Numbered from the stretch's first letter, positions 24,305 to 36,374 are shown. The stretch: 64,000 nucleotides of DNA from Gymnopus androsaceus JB14 (GCA_009733575.1 ML769419.1:1-64000), one strand, 5' to 3'. Program-made: numbers and translations. The notes: generated from the letters alone by a model not told the origin.

Positions 24305-24640
24305 GGCGCTTATAATCAACCCCTGATTACGGCGATTATGGGGTTTATAATCAATAGTGATCAAAGAGTCGAGGCCTGTTTATAACCTGATTATGGGGTT
24401 TATAACCGATTACAGGCCGAATACGGCCCAATTTTAGATCGAAAAAGCCCAGAAAACGTCAAGTCAATGTTCGTGAAAAATTTCAATTTATTCAATTTTG
24501 TATGGTAACCATGTACAAGCGCTTATAGACCCCATAATCGCGTGCTGAATTGAAATCTGACTCTTTTGTGGCAACCGCTTATATGCGGCATTCCGATTAT
24601 GGGGTTTATAACCGCTTATGGCCGCTTATCGGCATTTTTT
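24305..24640. repeat. Cluster of GATTATGGGGTTTATAA motifs
   Basis: GATTATGGGGTTTATAA appears three times directly (about 24337, 24392, 24596) and in degraded inverted form near 24522, with CGCTTAT boxes at both edges. This resembles a short element composed mostly of subterminal repeats, but no flanking duplication was found. Confidence 0.55.
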
Positions 24641-24834
24641 CACTTTTCCGACAAATCCCACTTCCCAATCATCTGACTATGCAAAAGCTCTCTTTGGCAT
24701 CAACATGACCCAGTTAGATGATAATCTGGCGCTATAATTGCCTAGTTTAACTATCAAGTACCTCCCTCTCGATTTCTTTATACCTATGATTGTCTTTCCC
24801 TGTCCTTCATATTCTTTTTCTTAAAATTCAGATT

Positions 24835-25200
24835 CACCAGTTTAGCTGGCTTAACAGTTGTTTGTTTAACCTAGTCTGATTACCAAGTACTATACAAGCC
24901 TATGACAATTTTTTTTTGGTATGTTCTTTGGTTTAACGTGTTAAACTGTGTTTAACAACTTGGGTGTGCTCAGGTCCAGTATCGCCCAAAAAAACTTCGA
25001 TGTTGTTAAACGGCCAGGTCAGCGACAGGCAGAACAATGGATAGGTTGTTCAAAACCGTGTTCAACGCCGTTAAACTCATTATTTAATTGGGGACAGTGT
25101 ATGGGTTCAATCAGATTTAGTATATATTGTACTTAGTGCTGTTAAACTGTTTAACAAAAAGTTTAATTGACCCCCCTGTGTTTAATGAAGCTTATCGTGT
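24835..25200. repeat. GTTTAAC-rich repeat, fragment R4 (inverted)
   Basis: Dense GTTTAAC/GTTAAAC sites end with AATTGACCCCCCTGTGTTTA, the inverse of the R3 start. It is a truncated copy adjacent to the hAT transposase remnant. Confidence 0.6.
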
Positions 25201-25537
25201 TACTGGCAGAGCAGGCTGTATAATATGCCAGCAAGATTCCAACATCACCATCAGTGTTGTGGCTTAGTCCAAGCAGCATTCACCCTGTGCTCAAGTTTGA
25301 GCTTACAGGAAATGCTGCTTGCACTCAAGGAAACATGTTTTCTGATGGTCTCTCCATCCTACGTGACACCATTGCTGCTGTTTGCCAATGGTCTTTCCAT
25401 GCTGTGCAATGCTATAGCTGCAGTATTGTTAAATTTTAGGTCCAGCTTATCATGCTTTGAGCAAAGGAGTTTGAGGCAGCAAAATTTATTCAAATACTAC
25501 TACTTGTTGACAAGTTCCACAACATCCTCCTCATCAT

Positions 25538-27422
25538 TCACTGGAGATGAATCATTAGTGAGGAATTTACAAGCTCATTGTTCATTACAAAATCTTCTTG
25601 AGACCAGTCACCAAAGCACATTAGTGCTTGTATTGTGAATGCACAGAGACGGTTACAAAGATAGCTGATAAGGATATGGCTGCGCAAGAAGCTACACTCC
25701 ACAGAAACTGCAGATGCTGCAAATAACATCAGTAGGCTGCAAGACAATACAGAAGGTGATGCATACCTGGGATACTATGGATTGAGACCGCCAACTTGGC
25801 CAGGTTGGGATAAAAATTTTGGTTCATAATCCACCATTGAAGTGGATCATCAGTGGGTATGCAGCTGTTGGCAAGATAGCGGTCCAGCTCATCTATGCTA
25901 CCAGTGGGGGTTGCAGTGTATGTTTGTTTTGCCATAAGACAGACAAATGAGTTGGAAGAGGAAGTACTCGTGTTCTGAAGGATCACGTCAGTAACAAGTC
26001 AAACACTGTAACTGGATGCAACATACCATAGGCGGCACAGAGGCTGCTGTACCAGCTGAAGCTGCTGAAGATTTGTAGCGTGAAGTCCAAGCTTTACATG
26101 AGATGTCAACAGCCTCATTGATCCATGCATTGGTCCAGTTGAGACTTTTGAAGTACATTAACTTATATGACAGATGAAGAACTAAATATATATCAGTAAA
26201 GGCTAAGGCTAGAAAGGAAAGACACACTCATAGCCATACAATATATGTCTGAGTCATCTGTGCATGCATAGTACTTATTGAGAGTTTTTTTACCGATTGA
26301 AAGTGCATGATAGCTCATGGTTGTCTACAATGCCAGAAGCAAATGCTTCATCTATTGCATCCATAGCAGGAATTATGGAGGAAATGTTGGGTGAATTTGA
26401 TGAAAAGAAGGTAGTTGTGTCCTTGAGTATCTAATGAAAGCAGTAAGATATCAGTGCTGAAATGCATTAGTAATGTACCTTCAGAGCCTTCACCAGATTG
26501 CTTATAGCATCCCATTCCTCCTCCAATAGGTTATAGTCAGCAAGTCCATTCAATGCACAGTCCAGGAATTGTACAACAACTGATTTCATTTCAATAAAGG
26601 CCCAGAGTCATTTCAATAAAGGCTGAGAGCATATCATAGGTCAAATTCCAGTGAGTTGAAACATTGTGGGGTAGTACACAGTCCTTGAAATCAGTTCCAG
26701 CAACTGTTTCATGCCATCAAGGGAGTAAGAGAGTAGGAGAGTTAATAATCTTGAAGGAAACACAGTGGCACTGGAAAAATTGAGTTAAATAACTGAATAG
26801 GACCTTAACCCTAGCTTACCTTGAACAAGGCATCTTGCAATGGCTGCACAGCTTCATTCCATTCCTCTCGCTCGACTTTAGTCATTTCATCTAATAAATC
26901 AACAAAGCCCCCTAAATCATCTTTTTCTTGTGCCCCGTTCTCTTTGAGATCCTTCAACTCAGTATGAAGCTCCTCCAAGCCAATATCATCACCAAATCTG
27001 GCCTGCTCAGCAGCAGCAGCATCATCATCACCTGGCTTGGGTTTTTTGGGTTCAAACAGATGAAGGACACCTTTAGTGGTCAAATTCACTGTATGGGAAA
27101 AGCACTAAACATGAGCTTTCAGTCCAGGAAATGTAGGGAGAATTTTCACGAGCTCTTCAAATGTAGCTGTATTTGCAGAGGCATTATCACAAGTAATGGA
27201 TATTATCTGTTATGGTGCATCAGTGCAGCCACTTTTTACAGTTATTGAAACTAACCTTGTCTGCAATTCCATATGCTTTCAGGACCTCTGCAAGTGCCTC
27301 TGCCATATTAGCGGCTGAGTGTGAACATGGAAGTTTGACAAAATCCAGTAGGTGGGTGACCAATTCTTCCTTGCCATCTCTTCCAATGTGAGTTCTTGAT
27401 GTTGTGATTGATGGGAAGTGAT
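25538..27422 (-). pseudogene. hAT-superfamily transposase, N-terminally truncated
   Basis: Reading right to left, the fragments follow the hAT order. HIGRDGKEELVTHLLDFVKL and HSAANMAEALAEVLKAYGI are followed by DNASANTATFEELVKIL and then VNLTTKGVLHLFEPKK. Next come FLALAFTDIYLVLHLSYKLM, SLNWTNAWINEAVDI, the QWW segment DPLQWWIMNQNFYPNLAKLA, and the C-terminal dimerisation region SVECSFLRSHILISYLCNRL with ALMCFGDWS. Several introns (near 25745, 25985, 26230, 26460) are plausible. The N-terminal BED finger and first catalytic region are lost where a CATCAG-family fragment abuts at 27423. Interspersed stops suggest an inactive copy. Confidence 0.75.
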
Positions 27423-27502
27423 ATAGATCAGCTGCTGTACAGCTCTGTACAGAACTGTGCAGAGGGGGACCTTGCTATGGCATCTCACAGGTTTTGCTGA
27501 TG
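27423..27502. mobile_element. Truncated CATCAG-family fragment
   Basis: Contains the family's CTGTACAGCTCTGTACAGAA block, CTTGCTATGG, and the terminal GGTTTTGCTGATG. The left end is missing. It marks the truncation point of the hAT transposase. Confidence 0.55.
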
Positions 27503-27755
27503 TAGGCAACCTGAGGCAACCTAGTTGGCCCAGGAAAAAGGGTAAAACTTTGGACACCTCAGGTATCCTAGTCATCCTAGGTGTCCTGGACCATCCTGGG
27601 ACATCCTGGGGCATATTCCAGGATGCCCCAGGATCCCTCAGGATACCCTCAGGACAGCCCAGGATGTCCCAGGGCACCTAGGATGACTAGGATACCTGAG
27701 GTGTCCAAAGTTTTACCCTTTTTCCTGGGCCAACTAGGTTGCCTCAGGTTGCCTA
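27503..27755. mobile_element. Foldback element with 81-bp perfect inverted arms
   Basis: Bases 27503-27583 are the exact reverse complement of 27675-27755. Outer bases are TAGGCAACCTGAGG and inner bases CATCCTAGGTG. The central ~90 bp consists of CATCCTGG/CCAGGATG-type repeats, so almost the whole 253 bp can fold. Perfect arms imply recent arrival or gene conversion. No clear target duplication was found, and a second GTTTTTGCTGATG follows at about 27791. Confidence 0.85.
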
Positions 27756-27839
27756 AGAGGAATAGGAGACCTTGGATCCTCCTGGGCTCAAAAGAGTTTT
27801 TGCTGATGCCAAAGTACAGTGAACGTGATAAGTTGGCCT

Positions 27840-28668
27840 AGGAGAACATCTTAGGCACTATGCACAGATTTGGAGAGTACCTGCAGTGTTGTGGTGAGAG
27901 TGTAGTATGAGTGCAATGAGGTATGAGTCACATGCATAGGTTGTCTACAGCTGACATATGTGACTGCCAGGGAGCATGTCTTGCTTCTCACTCTCATGAA
28001 GAGCCACTCCCTGCATTTGTGCGAGCACCACCAGTAAACAGTTGCCTCTTGCACTTCATTTCTCTTTGTTTTCACCCTCCCACTGCTCCCTTTATTGCAG
28101 ATCACCTTCATCCCTCATTCAGTACAATCAAGACAAGTCCAGAGGGGGCACTTCCCATACAGGGTAAAACCTGTATGCTGGAATCTGCCATTGCAGATCT
28201 TGTCAAGCCCACTGCCTTGATAAGAGGATCTTTGGATCCTGGGTTCCAGACTCCTTGTTACATGGTATGGGTTCTATTACTTAGCTGTCCTGGAAGACGG
28301 GGATTTATAGGTGGCTGTGGAGAACCATGGCCATCTCCCACAGGGTTTTAACTGTCGTTCCTGCCTTGGATGGCCGGGGACATTGTATGTAGTTTGTAGC
28401 TTACCCACCCATCCTCATCATGCATCACGGACACCATGTTTTGGAGTCTGTTGAGCTGGAGTCGGTTTGTAGGCACTCACTCTATGGATCAACTCAGCCC
28501 AAAACCTTGTCGCATACCTATGTAATCACATTCACATACACTCATATACTCTGGCAAGAGCAAGGAAGCCATAGAGTAGACATTGCAGTGATGGTCTTAG
28601 GTGCCATCATGAATCCTTACCACATTAGGCGCCGGTCGGATGTATGCCTTCTTGACCTTCAACCCAAC
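27840..28668. other. Gene-free region
   Basis: Short frames exist, but none resembles a known protein or has convincing exon structure. No element ends were identified. Confidence 0.5.
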
Positions 28669-28671
28669 TTA

Positions 28672-28820
28672 CTGTACTCTTCCGACCAACTGTTCACAGA
28701 TTTCGGAAAAATACAAAATAAAAAATACCAAAAAAATCCGAAAATTCGAGAAAAAATTAAATCCGATGTCCAATTATTTGGACGTGACGCGTGACTGAAC
28801 AGTTGGTCGGAAGAGTACAG
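28672..28820. mobile_element. TA-flanked MITE (149 bp) with perfect 25-bp TIRs
   Basis: Both ends read CTGTACTCTTCCGACCAACT and continue GTTCA, with no mismatch over 25 bp. TA lies on both sides (28670-28671, 28821-28822), as in the Tc1/mariner group. The interior is A-rich. Its TIR layout (CTGTAC...TGTTCA, 25 bp) is shared with the MITE at 50804-51197. Confidence 0.85.
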
Positions 28821-29063
28821 TAATTCATTAGTCTAAGATATTTTATGTTAATATTACACTATTTACAGTATCTTTACTGACTCGGACTAGAGTAGGACTC
28901 GGACCCTCGGCAGGACCTGAGGCGGACTCGGAAGTTCCGGGACTATCTGGATTCGATCTCCGAATCGAACCCCTTCTCCTTACGTTTGCAGCAAGGATGG
29001 GCGCCAAAAATCTCACGCTGTCACCGTTGCTTCCTGACTTCGTTCATGCATCCAGATTCCAAG

Positions 29064-30190
29064 ATGGATACTAATGTCCCCCATGTCTACCCTAAGCTTT
29101 CACTAGAAGAGCGATTTTACAATCTAGATCAAGAGGAAAGAGAGTTTTTCAAAAAGGAGACTGGTATCAAAGATGACGAAGAACTAAAGACGCACCTGAT
29201 TGCCGTTCAAACCAAGGCGTACTCGGTACTGTTGTATCGATACAGAGCAACTATTTCCCTGCTTACCATCATTCTGTACAGATTTATCGCTATCCTTGCA
29301 TCAGGATCTTTGAGTTTGCAAGGTACGTCAAGCAAGACATAGATTCGGGCGTCTTTACAAGCCCTTCGAGATCAGATTGAAGATAGCGCGTCAACCGGCT
29401 TATCCTGATTTCTTGATGCTCGGGAGGCAAAGAAAGCGAGCGATTTTCCTGGATCTTGCTTGTTGCTGTTGGTGATGAAGTTCTCTACTATCTGGTTGCG
29501 TTTGACACCTTTCGTTTACGCTACAGTTGGAAATGACACCAGGAAAGCAATACAAGATGGGTATCCTGCCGAAAACGTCCTGGCTGCTGATTTGCATGCA
29601 GGTCCTGAATTTCCTTCCGAGTTGTTACACATGCTTATCGAGATTCAGATTTCTGGCAGTTAGGACACGAAATGTTTCGGTCTTCTCAGCAGTCGTTTCC
29701 GGTGCCTTTTCTTCAAGGCGATATACTTGACAGTTCCTTCCTCGATGGTGTAGCCCCATTCACAAAGGAAACACCTCCCAATATACCCGTACCTGATCTG
29801 AGCACTCTCAACTCCCTGAACCCACTCCGAGGCCATCTTTCAGCCTGCTTCACCGGAGCATTCTTCCATTTGTTTGACGAAGAAGGGCAAAAAGCAATTG
29901 CAATCAAACTGGCTGGTCTCCTTTCACCGGAGCCAGGTTCAATGTTATTTGGTGTTCATGGATCCATGGCAGAGAAGGGTATCTGGCATCCCACGGGGAG
30001 TGAGCGATACATGTTTTGTCACTCGCCTTCCAGCTGGAAGGAGTTATGGGAAGAGGTGTTCGGTAAAGGTAATGATGTGGAAGTGAAGGCACAGGTTATC
30101 CGTGAGATTGGAGGGGATGACTTCTTTGGAATGTATCCGGGAAATAAACACCCGTATCATATCATGCAATGGTCAGTGACTAGGGTTTAA
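29064..30190 (+). CDS. SAM-dependent methyltransferase (303 aa, five exons)
   Basis: Exons 29064-29225, 29282-29322, 29376-29467, 29527-29601 and 29649-30190 join to 912 nt without a stop; introns are 53-59 nt, GT-AG. Motif I is FLDLACCFGNDTRK (residues ~90-103), the glycine-poor class I SAM site typical of this fungal group. NVLAADL gives the acidic residue after beta-2, FWQLGHEMFRS follows, and GDILDSSF lies at the next strand. LSACFTGAFFHLFDEEGQ is the motif-IV region and PGSMLFGVHGS the following strand. Methionine at 29064 is chosen because MDTNVPHVYPKL resembles the family start; an upstream in-frame Met at 28986 is less likely. Relatives occur singly or in secondary-metabolite clusters. 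No cluster partner is seen here, so the substrate is unknown. This is the cleanest host gene of the window. Confidence 0.85.
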
Positions 30191-32557
30191 AGGTATTATG
30201 AAGTAGTAAAATGTGAACTTTGGGTTCAAAGCAAAATATGGTGCATTATTAATAAAATAGACGGGCAAAAGAAAAAAAGAATTGAAAGCAGGCAGAAGTG
30301 TCGCACTCGAACTTCCTGCTGGGAGTTGAACCAGCTCTTACGCCAGACGAAGATAAAAAAAGATTGCTGGTCAGACACAAGCGTGTACCAACAATATCAT
30401 GATACTGAGGTCCAGTACACAATGATGTGGCGAAGGCACAAATGCGAAAGAGCGAAGGGAAATGATATTGGACTGGGGGGGGGGGGGGACGGAACTGAGC
30501 CCCGTGCCATACATAGGTAACTCACGAATGAAAAGGATGAAGCAAAGCATGCGTAGCTAGGCTATTCAATTGCAGGGAGTCAAACCCAGCTCGCGCGGGC
30601 GTCCATTGTGAACTCTGATGACAAGCGCGTGTATTAGCCAGGGACTAGCTATAGGTAAGTAAGTATGTGTACAACTCTGTGGAGTGTCAGAACGATTAGA
30701 GAATTCGGGGATCGGAAATGTAGGGGCAAGGAGAGCGAAACAGAGCATGGAAGAAAGATTGACGAGAAAGTACAAAGGAGAATGTGCGACGGAGAAGCAA
30801 AATAAAGGGAGACAAATAGAATAGATGGGATAACATGGAAACGGTGTGCCTTCGAATTTATCATTCGAATGATATTAGGTCCTAGGTTGAGTCGATGTTG
30901 CGCTTTGCTCATCTTGGAAGATGCAAGCCAACCAATTTCGACACCGAGTCCTGTCAAATCCTGAGACTCAAGTCGACCAAGAGTCTCTACCCACCAGGTC
31001 TCCTCTCATCCACACATCCTCTATTCATGTCGCTGCCGCTCTTCTACCCATGAAACACACTATGAGTTCGGATGTCATGCGGTCTCGGTCGTAAACGCTA
31101 CGGTATTAAGAACATGAGCTCGCTTCCGAGATCTGCATTCGCGTTTAGGTCAACTACGCATGGGACGAGTCGCCAACGCTGTCATTCCGCCGGAGTGCTT
31201 GAAGCTTTCGAAAATTCCTCCGAGTTCGAGTCTAGAGCGCTCGGAAGTCTGGAAGAAGAAATTCAATACGCTCCTCGTCCTTAGCATTCAGTGTTCGACT
31301 AGAGTAATCACGAAGGGATTCAATTGCGAAAATGAAGAGATAAATGGCGTTTTTACGCACCTGCATCTCCGGCTAACTAAACCACCTCTCTTGGAGTCTT
31401 TCTCCGAGAAAAATGACCTGCCACCTGGCAATCCGAGCTGGTAGAGAAAAACCTTCTTCGCTCTGTCTTTGCTCCAAGTCGACGAGTTTTTTCCACCGCC
31501 TGCAGATTATAGTCAATCAAACCACTCGCAATACACCGCTACTGTACGACAATCTTCCTCGTTCTTGCGGCAATACTGCTTTCAAAGCTCCAAGTGTGAG
31601 TCAGTATCCGAGCCGAATTCAGACTAAGTACGTTCATTGGGTATTCCGTTCATGAAGTGGGAGTTAGCTTTAGTGATGGAAGGCGTCTAGGCGCCTATTC
31701 TTCTCAGCTCTCATCTACGAAACCCAAGGGGGATCGGAAATTAAAATTAACGATATCGTCCCTAAAAGTTTACAGGTACCATGATCATGATCCCAAATTA
31801 GAAAATCCCGCGGTCCGGTGCTACCACACAGTGCTTTTCGTCGGTTTTCTTTCAGTTCACTGCATTTTATGTTTCATGCTTCTAATCCGACTTCTGAGTA
31901 CAAAATATAATGATTTATGTAGCACAGTATTCGAAGCTTGAGTTGTTGGAGTGACGGAATGACGGAGTCGTATGACTCATGGCAGTGCATGGTGATTCTG
32001 AATGGCGTCATAGTATTACACCACACATTTTAGTATTTCCCTCGCGATTCTTTCAATTCTTGCTTAAACTTCAAATGGATTCAGATCCTCGACTTTAAGG
32101 TCTATTAAAGAATTACTGTCCATTCAAAAAATTGCCTACTAAGGACTACTGAAAGTTAAAGGTCTTCAAACGTTTTCGCCGTCTGAAAGTTTTAGCGCTC
32201 ACGGACCGGGCGAAGGATGATCATAGACGTTTTCGGAAATTCGGCTGCCAGATCCCCCTTGTCGAAACCTGAAAACGTTATTTCTGCTTTGAAAACTTAG
32301 CTTCTTTCGGATATTGACTCGCTATCGATGAATCAAGCAAATCTTTCAAAACCATAAACACACTTCCTGGCATTAACATCAATTGAGCCTGAGGTTGTCA
32401 CAAGAGTCTTCGAGATCTCGTTTATCTGGATTTTCTGTAACACGCCCACCGAGTCCTGGTCTGTCCTGGTAGACCTTCTGCAACTCCACCATTCGGTTCT
32501 CTGTCCTTTTCCTCTGTCGTGACACCTTGGTGATTTTACTATTTGCCTCAGGGTCCT
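30191..32557. other. Gene-free region with a 14-G run and tRNA-like debris
   Basis: A run of 14 G occupies 30475-30488. On the minus strand at about 30572-30655, GCTTGTCATCAGAG and a T-arm-like GGGTTTGACTCCC suggest a degenerate tRNA-derived sequence, but acceptor pairing is not evident. From 31.0 to 32.3 kb no gene, exon pattern or element ends were recognised. Confidence 0.4.
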
Positions 32558-32845
32558 CATCAGCAAAACCTGGGTGAACTGGATAGCACTGGATAGTGCT
32601 ATCCAGCACTCATAGCACCCATAGCACCCATAGCAAGGTCCCCATCTATCCAGAGCTATGGGCTGCTATGGGCTGCTATGGATTGCTATGGATCATGACA
32701 TCTGTCAACAGGTAATATAATTTGGGAAGTCCATAGTAGCTCATAGCTACCCATAGCAGTTCATAGCAGCTCATAGTTCTATGGCTGCTATGGCTTGCTA
32801 TGGCTTGCTATAACAGCTATGGCAATTATCCAGGTTTTGCTGATG
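32558..32845. mobile_element. CATCAG-family element B (288 bp)
   Basis: CATCAGCAAAACCTGGGTGA at the left and ATCCAGGTTTTGCTGATG at the right. Subterminal CATAGCACC, GCTATGG and CATAGCAG motifs occur in both halves, more than a dozen in total. No convincing target duplication was found. It lies about 660 bp upstream of seven-helix copy 3. Confidence 0.75.
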
Positions 32846-34137
32846 CTGTAGAGCTCTATGAACATCTACTGGGGCTTGGAACGCTGCGACCGTGCCAGTA
32901 TCCACTTGAAATTGAGATTTGAAGCGCAGGTTCGATTTTTGCTTAGTTTCACATAGACGCTGATGGCGCCTTCATTAATTCGAGTCTTGTTTTGTGTAGT
33001 TGTCCGATTTGTGCTCTACCTTACCTTGGACTCTCCAGATCCAAGTCTCTTTTTCAGCTGTAGGTACTTGCAGTATGTTTGGAACCGTCGCTCATTATCA
33101 TTGCACATGCCAAGCGACTTACCGAGACTTGGATGTGACGAATACATATCAATATGGTATCATTTATCCATATAAAGGTAAAATAACTTCTTTCGTTCCT
33201 GGTGTAAGTGCTATCGCTGGATCATCATTCATGGACGTCTAATGTTCAAATGGTGGCACTGGCAATACCAGGTACCTGTTGTCTTTGACATCTATCTCTA
33301 TGGGAAATCCATTCACCTTGCCGCCCTATAGTAGCTTCAACATCAACACTATTCTTTGATCACTCCAAACCGCTAGAACCTGGTTTATTTATTCAACATC
33401 GACGCTATCGTCTCCCACGTACTCTTCACTGCAACCACCATCACCCTTCCCTTGTCAGTCACCAACGACTGAGCCGGTCGCCATCGACACACGCCCAAGA
33501 GTCAGACATGTCCACTAGCTCTTCTGCACTGATATCCCCGATAATCAGTACCTTACAACTCAAAATCATATTAACTGATGTTTTATGCAAAGCTTTGTTT
33601 TTTGGTGAGTCGGAGGAATTGTATCTTCGTTTTCAACTTGCGTATCTAAATTGCCTCAACTACTTCTTAGGCATGCAAGGAGCAGTGACTATTCTGGGGA
33701 TATACATCCTTTGATACGTTTGCTTTTTTGAAGTTCTAAACCCCTTGAGCTTACCTTGATTCTCTCTACTTTCAAATCTGACAGTTTACGAACATCTTTT
33801 GGGATCAAGCTCCTCGTCGGAATTATTCTACTGCTGTTCTGCTTGTCTGCTTGCTCCTTGTCGCTGACTATCTGGACCTATATGGCTAACTTCTCTCAAC
33901 TTGGTGGAACATTCAATGCGGCAGGTATTATCAATAAAACTACAATCATCGCGATGGTTTTGCAACGTCTTGCTGTAAGTTAGTTACAGGTTTGGTGTTC
34001 GCTGTTGGCTGATGCTTCCTCTTAGTACTTCATTAGTGACTCGATTGTTGTATGGAGGGCATGGCTATTATGGAACCGCAACATATTTGTGAAGCTACTG
34101 CTCGTTATCTGCCTCCTGGGAACTATTACTCAGGCCC

Positions 34138-34636
34138 ATGGAAAGTGATGGCCTATCACTTTTTTGCTTGTAACTTTTGAACAAATGGATATCTTCACTT
34201 CATTCAAGTTATGGACTTGGTCTAAATATTCAATGAAATTGTTCTTGCACCTTCATAAGATATGCCTCTGCAAATTAGCTGCTATATTTAGCAAATTTTA
34301 AGATATTAAAATTGTACAAGGTTACATATTTGTTTCTGTCCCTGGATATTTTTACACATGAAAAGCCAGATATTCAAAATGGGGAGTTCCAATTTTTCCA
34401 TAATTTTTACTCAAAAATAGAAGGTTGTATGAGGAGTCAATGCAAAACTGCCAAAAATCTTATTGCCTGAATTAAGCAAGGAGTTCCCACGGTTCCTTGA
34501 TCCCAGTGCATGGAATCAAGGGAGTACATGCAGCAGATGAAGAATACAAGTTGTTTGATATAAAAATACTGCAATCTTCAAAAGATATTCACTGTTCTTT
34601 GGGAAAGGGGCATGGCCGGGCCGTTACTTTCCATGG
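34138..34636. mobile_element. ~0.5-kb insertion with inverted ends in seven-helix copy 3
   Basis: The ends are ATGGAAAGTGATGGCC and the complement of GGCCGTTACTTTCCAT (two mismatches in 16). Flanks are AGGCCC and GGGCCC, so a 4-6 bp duplication is possible, but the palindrome makes it ambiguous. The interior is AT-rich and non-coding. It separates the VWRAW exon from the next exon. Confidence 0.6.
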
Positions 34637-35097
34637 GCCCGAGTAGTATGTTGTTGAAAGATGTGGATAATTTGTGACTTACTCACTTACTCCATTTATC
34701 TTCAAGCCGCAACCTTTATTGAAGGAGCTCTTACTGTGACAGACATCATTCCAGGATCCGGACCCAGCACCTTAATGTTTACGCTCCCCCTTTTAATCAC
34801 CAATCTCTGTGCTACGATCTTCATGGGGCTTCGGATATGGTGAGCTCTGTTAAAGTAAATTCAAGCATACGCAGTCTAAGCTTTGAGTCATTTGAAAGGG
34901 AATATCGCGGAAGTATGAGCGAGCTATCTGGCTCACGCATGAACAAGATGCTTCTTATTTTCTTGGAAAGCAGCGCTCTGTACTGTGTATTTTGGGTGAG
35001 CATCATATCATTCAATAAATTATAGAGCTCGAAGCCCGACATCGTTCATCTTGTTGATTCGTATTTTCACTAGGTTCTTGCAATACTCGGAACACTA

Positions 35098-35807
35098 CAT
35101 CAGCAAAACCTGGGTGTTCTGTACAGAGCTGTACAGCTCTGTACAGAACCCACAGCACTTATAGGACCCATAGCAAGGTACCCTCTGTACAGAACTGTGG
35201 GATGCTATGGTTGCTGTGGATCACTGTGGACTTCGCGGAACGCCGCCATCAGGGTTCTATTCAATATCGATTCAATACCAAATATATTATTATTTTGAAT
35301 TGATTCCCTGGCTTGCGAGAGTGAAATACTAGCGAAATATTTATAAATCATTTTATTGCGATTCCAAACTACTTATACTACAACATACATACTTGACTCA
35401 TCTACCAGGTCTACAAATGGTGTAAAATTCAACTGCAACCTCCTACCAGTCATTGAATCCTTCTTCAATGACACTAAAAGATGTCATCAGATATACAATT
35501 AGAAGCCTCTGAGTCAAAAACTGCAGAGAGCAGAACTTACAGTCTGAGTTAAGTTGAGCTTAGTGGGGGAAGGAAAAGACGTCGAACTTGTCAAAACCGT
35601 TGATTAAATAGCATCCAAGGTTCACGTTGCCGTATCCATCAGCTGGGAATGACAGGTGTCAGAATGCGCGAGCAACGGTGAACCTACAGGATCTTACAGG
35701 ACCTCATAGGACCTCATAGCATTCCACACACTGTACAGTGCTGTGGCTGCTATGGACTGCTATAAGCTGCTATAGGTGCTGTAGCGTTCACCCAGGTTCT
35801 GCTGATG
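35098..35807. mobile_element. CATCAG-family element C (710 bp)
   Basis: The left end is CATCAGCAAAACCTGGGTG followed by TGTACAG repeats; the right end is CACCCAGGTTCTGCTGATG (one TIR mismatch). CATAG/CTATAGG subterminal motifs are present on both sides. It lies within an exon of seven-helix copy 3. No target duplication was recognised. Confidence 0.75.
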
Positions 35808-36374
35808 TTTAAGGAAATGTAACATCGCCTATAGCAACAGCGGCTATTATGGGAAGTTTACCCTATGTTACTGTATGTGTAGCTCTCTCTCTCTCTTTAG
35901 CAGCCTCCCCTCACTCCGTTTCCCGATCTTCCAGTCAATTTACCCAGTGATGGTTGTAGTGCTAGTGACTCTGGAAAAGAATGACTATGGATCCAGCATC
36001 CCAATTTTCCATACCCCTGGTGGAACAGGCCTCAGTTGTACAGGAACCATTGTATCCGAACAAGCTACAACAAAGAGCATCCCGCCGTTCTGACTCTACA
36101 GCGGATTTAGATTGTTAAACATGTGACAGCTGCAGCTGTGCCATGGAAGCCACTTAATCCATGGTTCCATTGGATTTGGAATGGCAAGATCCAGAACAGT
36201 AATGCTGAGGCGCTTTTCTTCAGAATGATGTTATATATGTAATTAAACTTTGGATGCAGATAATATTTACAAAGAACTTGAATCAGGATTTTTTGCACTA
36301 ATCAAATTATGAATTCGAAACATAGGGGATTCAAAGCAAGGCAAAAGCCAGGCCTAAACCTTGCAGCCCATAAA

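Larger units (their letters stand above)
33508..36093 (+). pseudogene. Seven-helix membrane protein, copy 3 (interrupted by two insertions)
   Basis: The exon order matches copies 1 and 2. Exon 1 is 33508-33604 (MSTSSSALIS...LFFG). A short exon follows (GAVTILGIYIL) whose expected GT donor reads GA. The next exon carries FGIKLLVGIILLLFCLSACS. The exon at 34026 has YFISDSIVVWRAWLLW. Further exons carry TLMFTLPLLITNLCATIFMG and MNKMLLIFLESSALYCVFW, then SIYPVMVVVLVTLEKNDYGS ending in IPPF. A ~500-bp inverted-end insertion (34138-34636) sits at the end of the VWRAW exon. The 710-bp CATCAG element C sits inside the next-to-last exon (between ILGTL and NVTSPIATAAIMG). Sequence divergence from copies 1, 2 and 4 is high. 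Almost certainly not functional as it stands. Confidence 0.7.

Noticed and set aside
30572..30655. Functional tRNA gene on the minus strand
   Set aside because: T-arm-like and anticodon-like pieces exist, but acceptor and anticodon stems do not pair; noted only as tRNA-like debris.
32963..33242. Small secreted protein candidate upstream of seven-helix copy 3
   Set aside because: Two overlapping frames compete, there is no clear signal peptide with a cleavage site, and no family match is apparent.
32558..35807. Target-site duplications for CATCAG elements B and C
   Set aside because: Flanks show no direct repeat of 4 bp or more; only element A has one.
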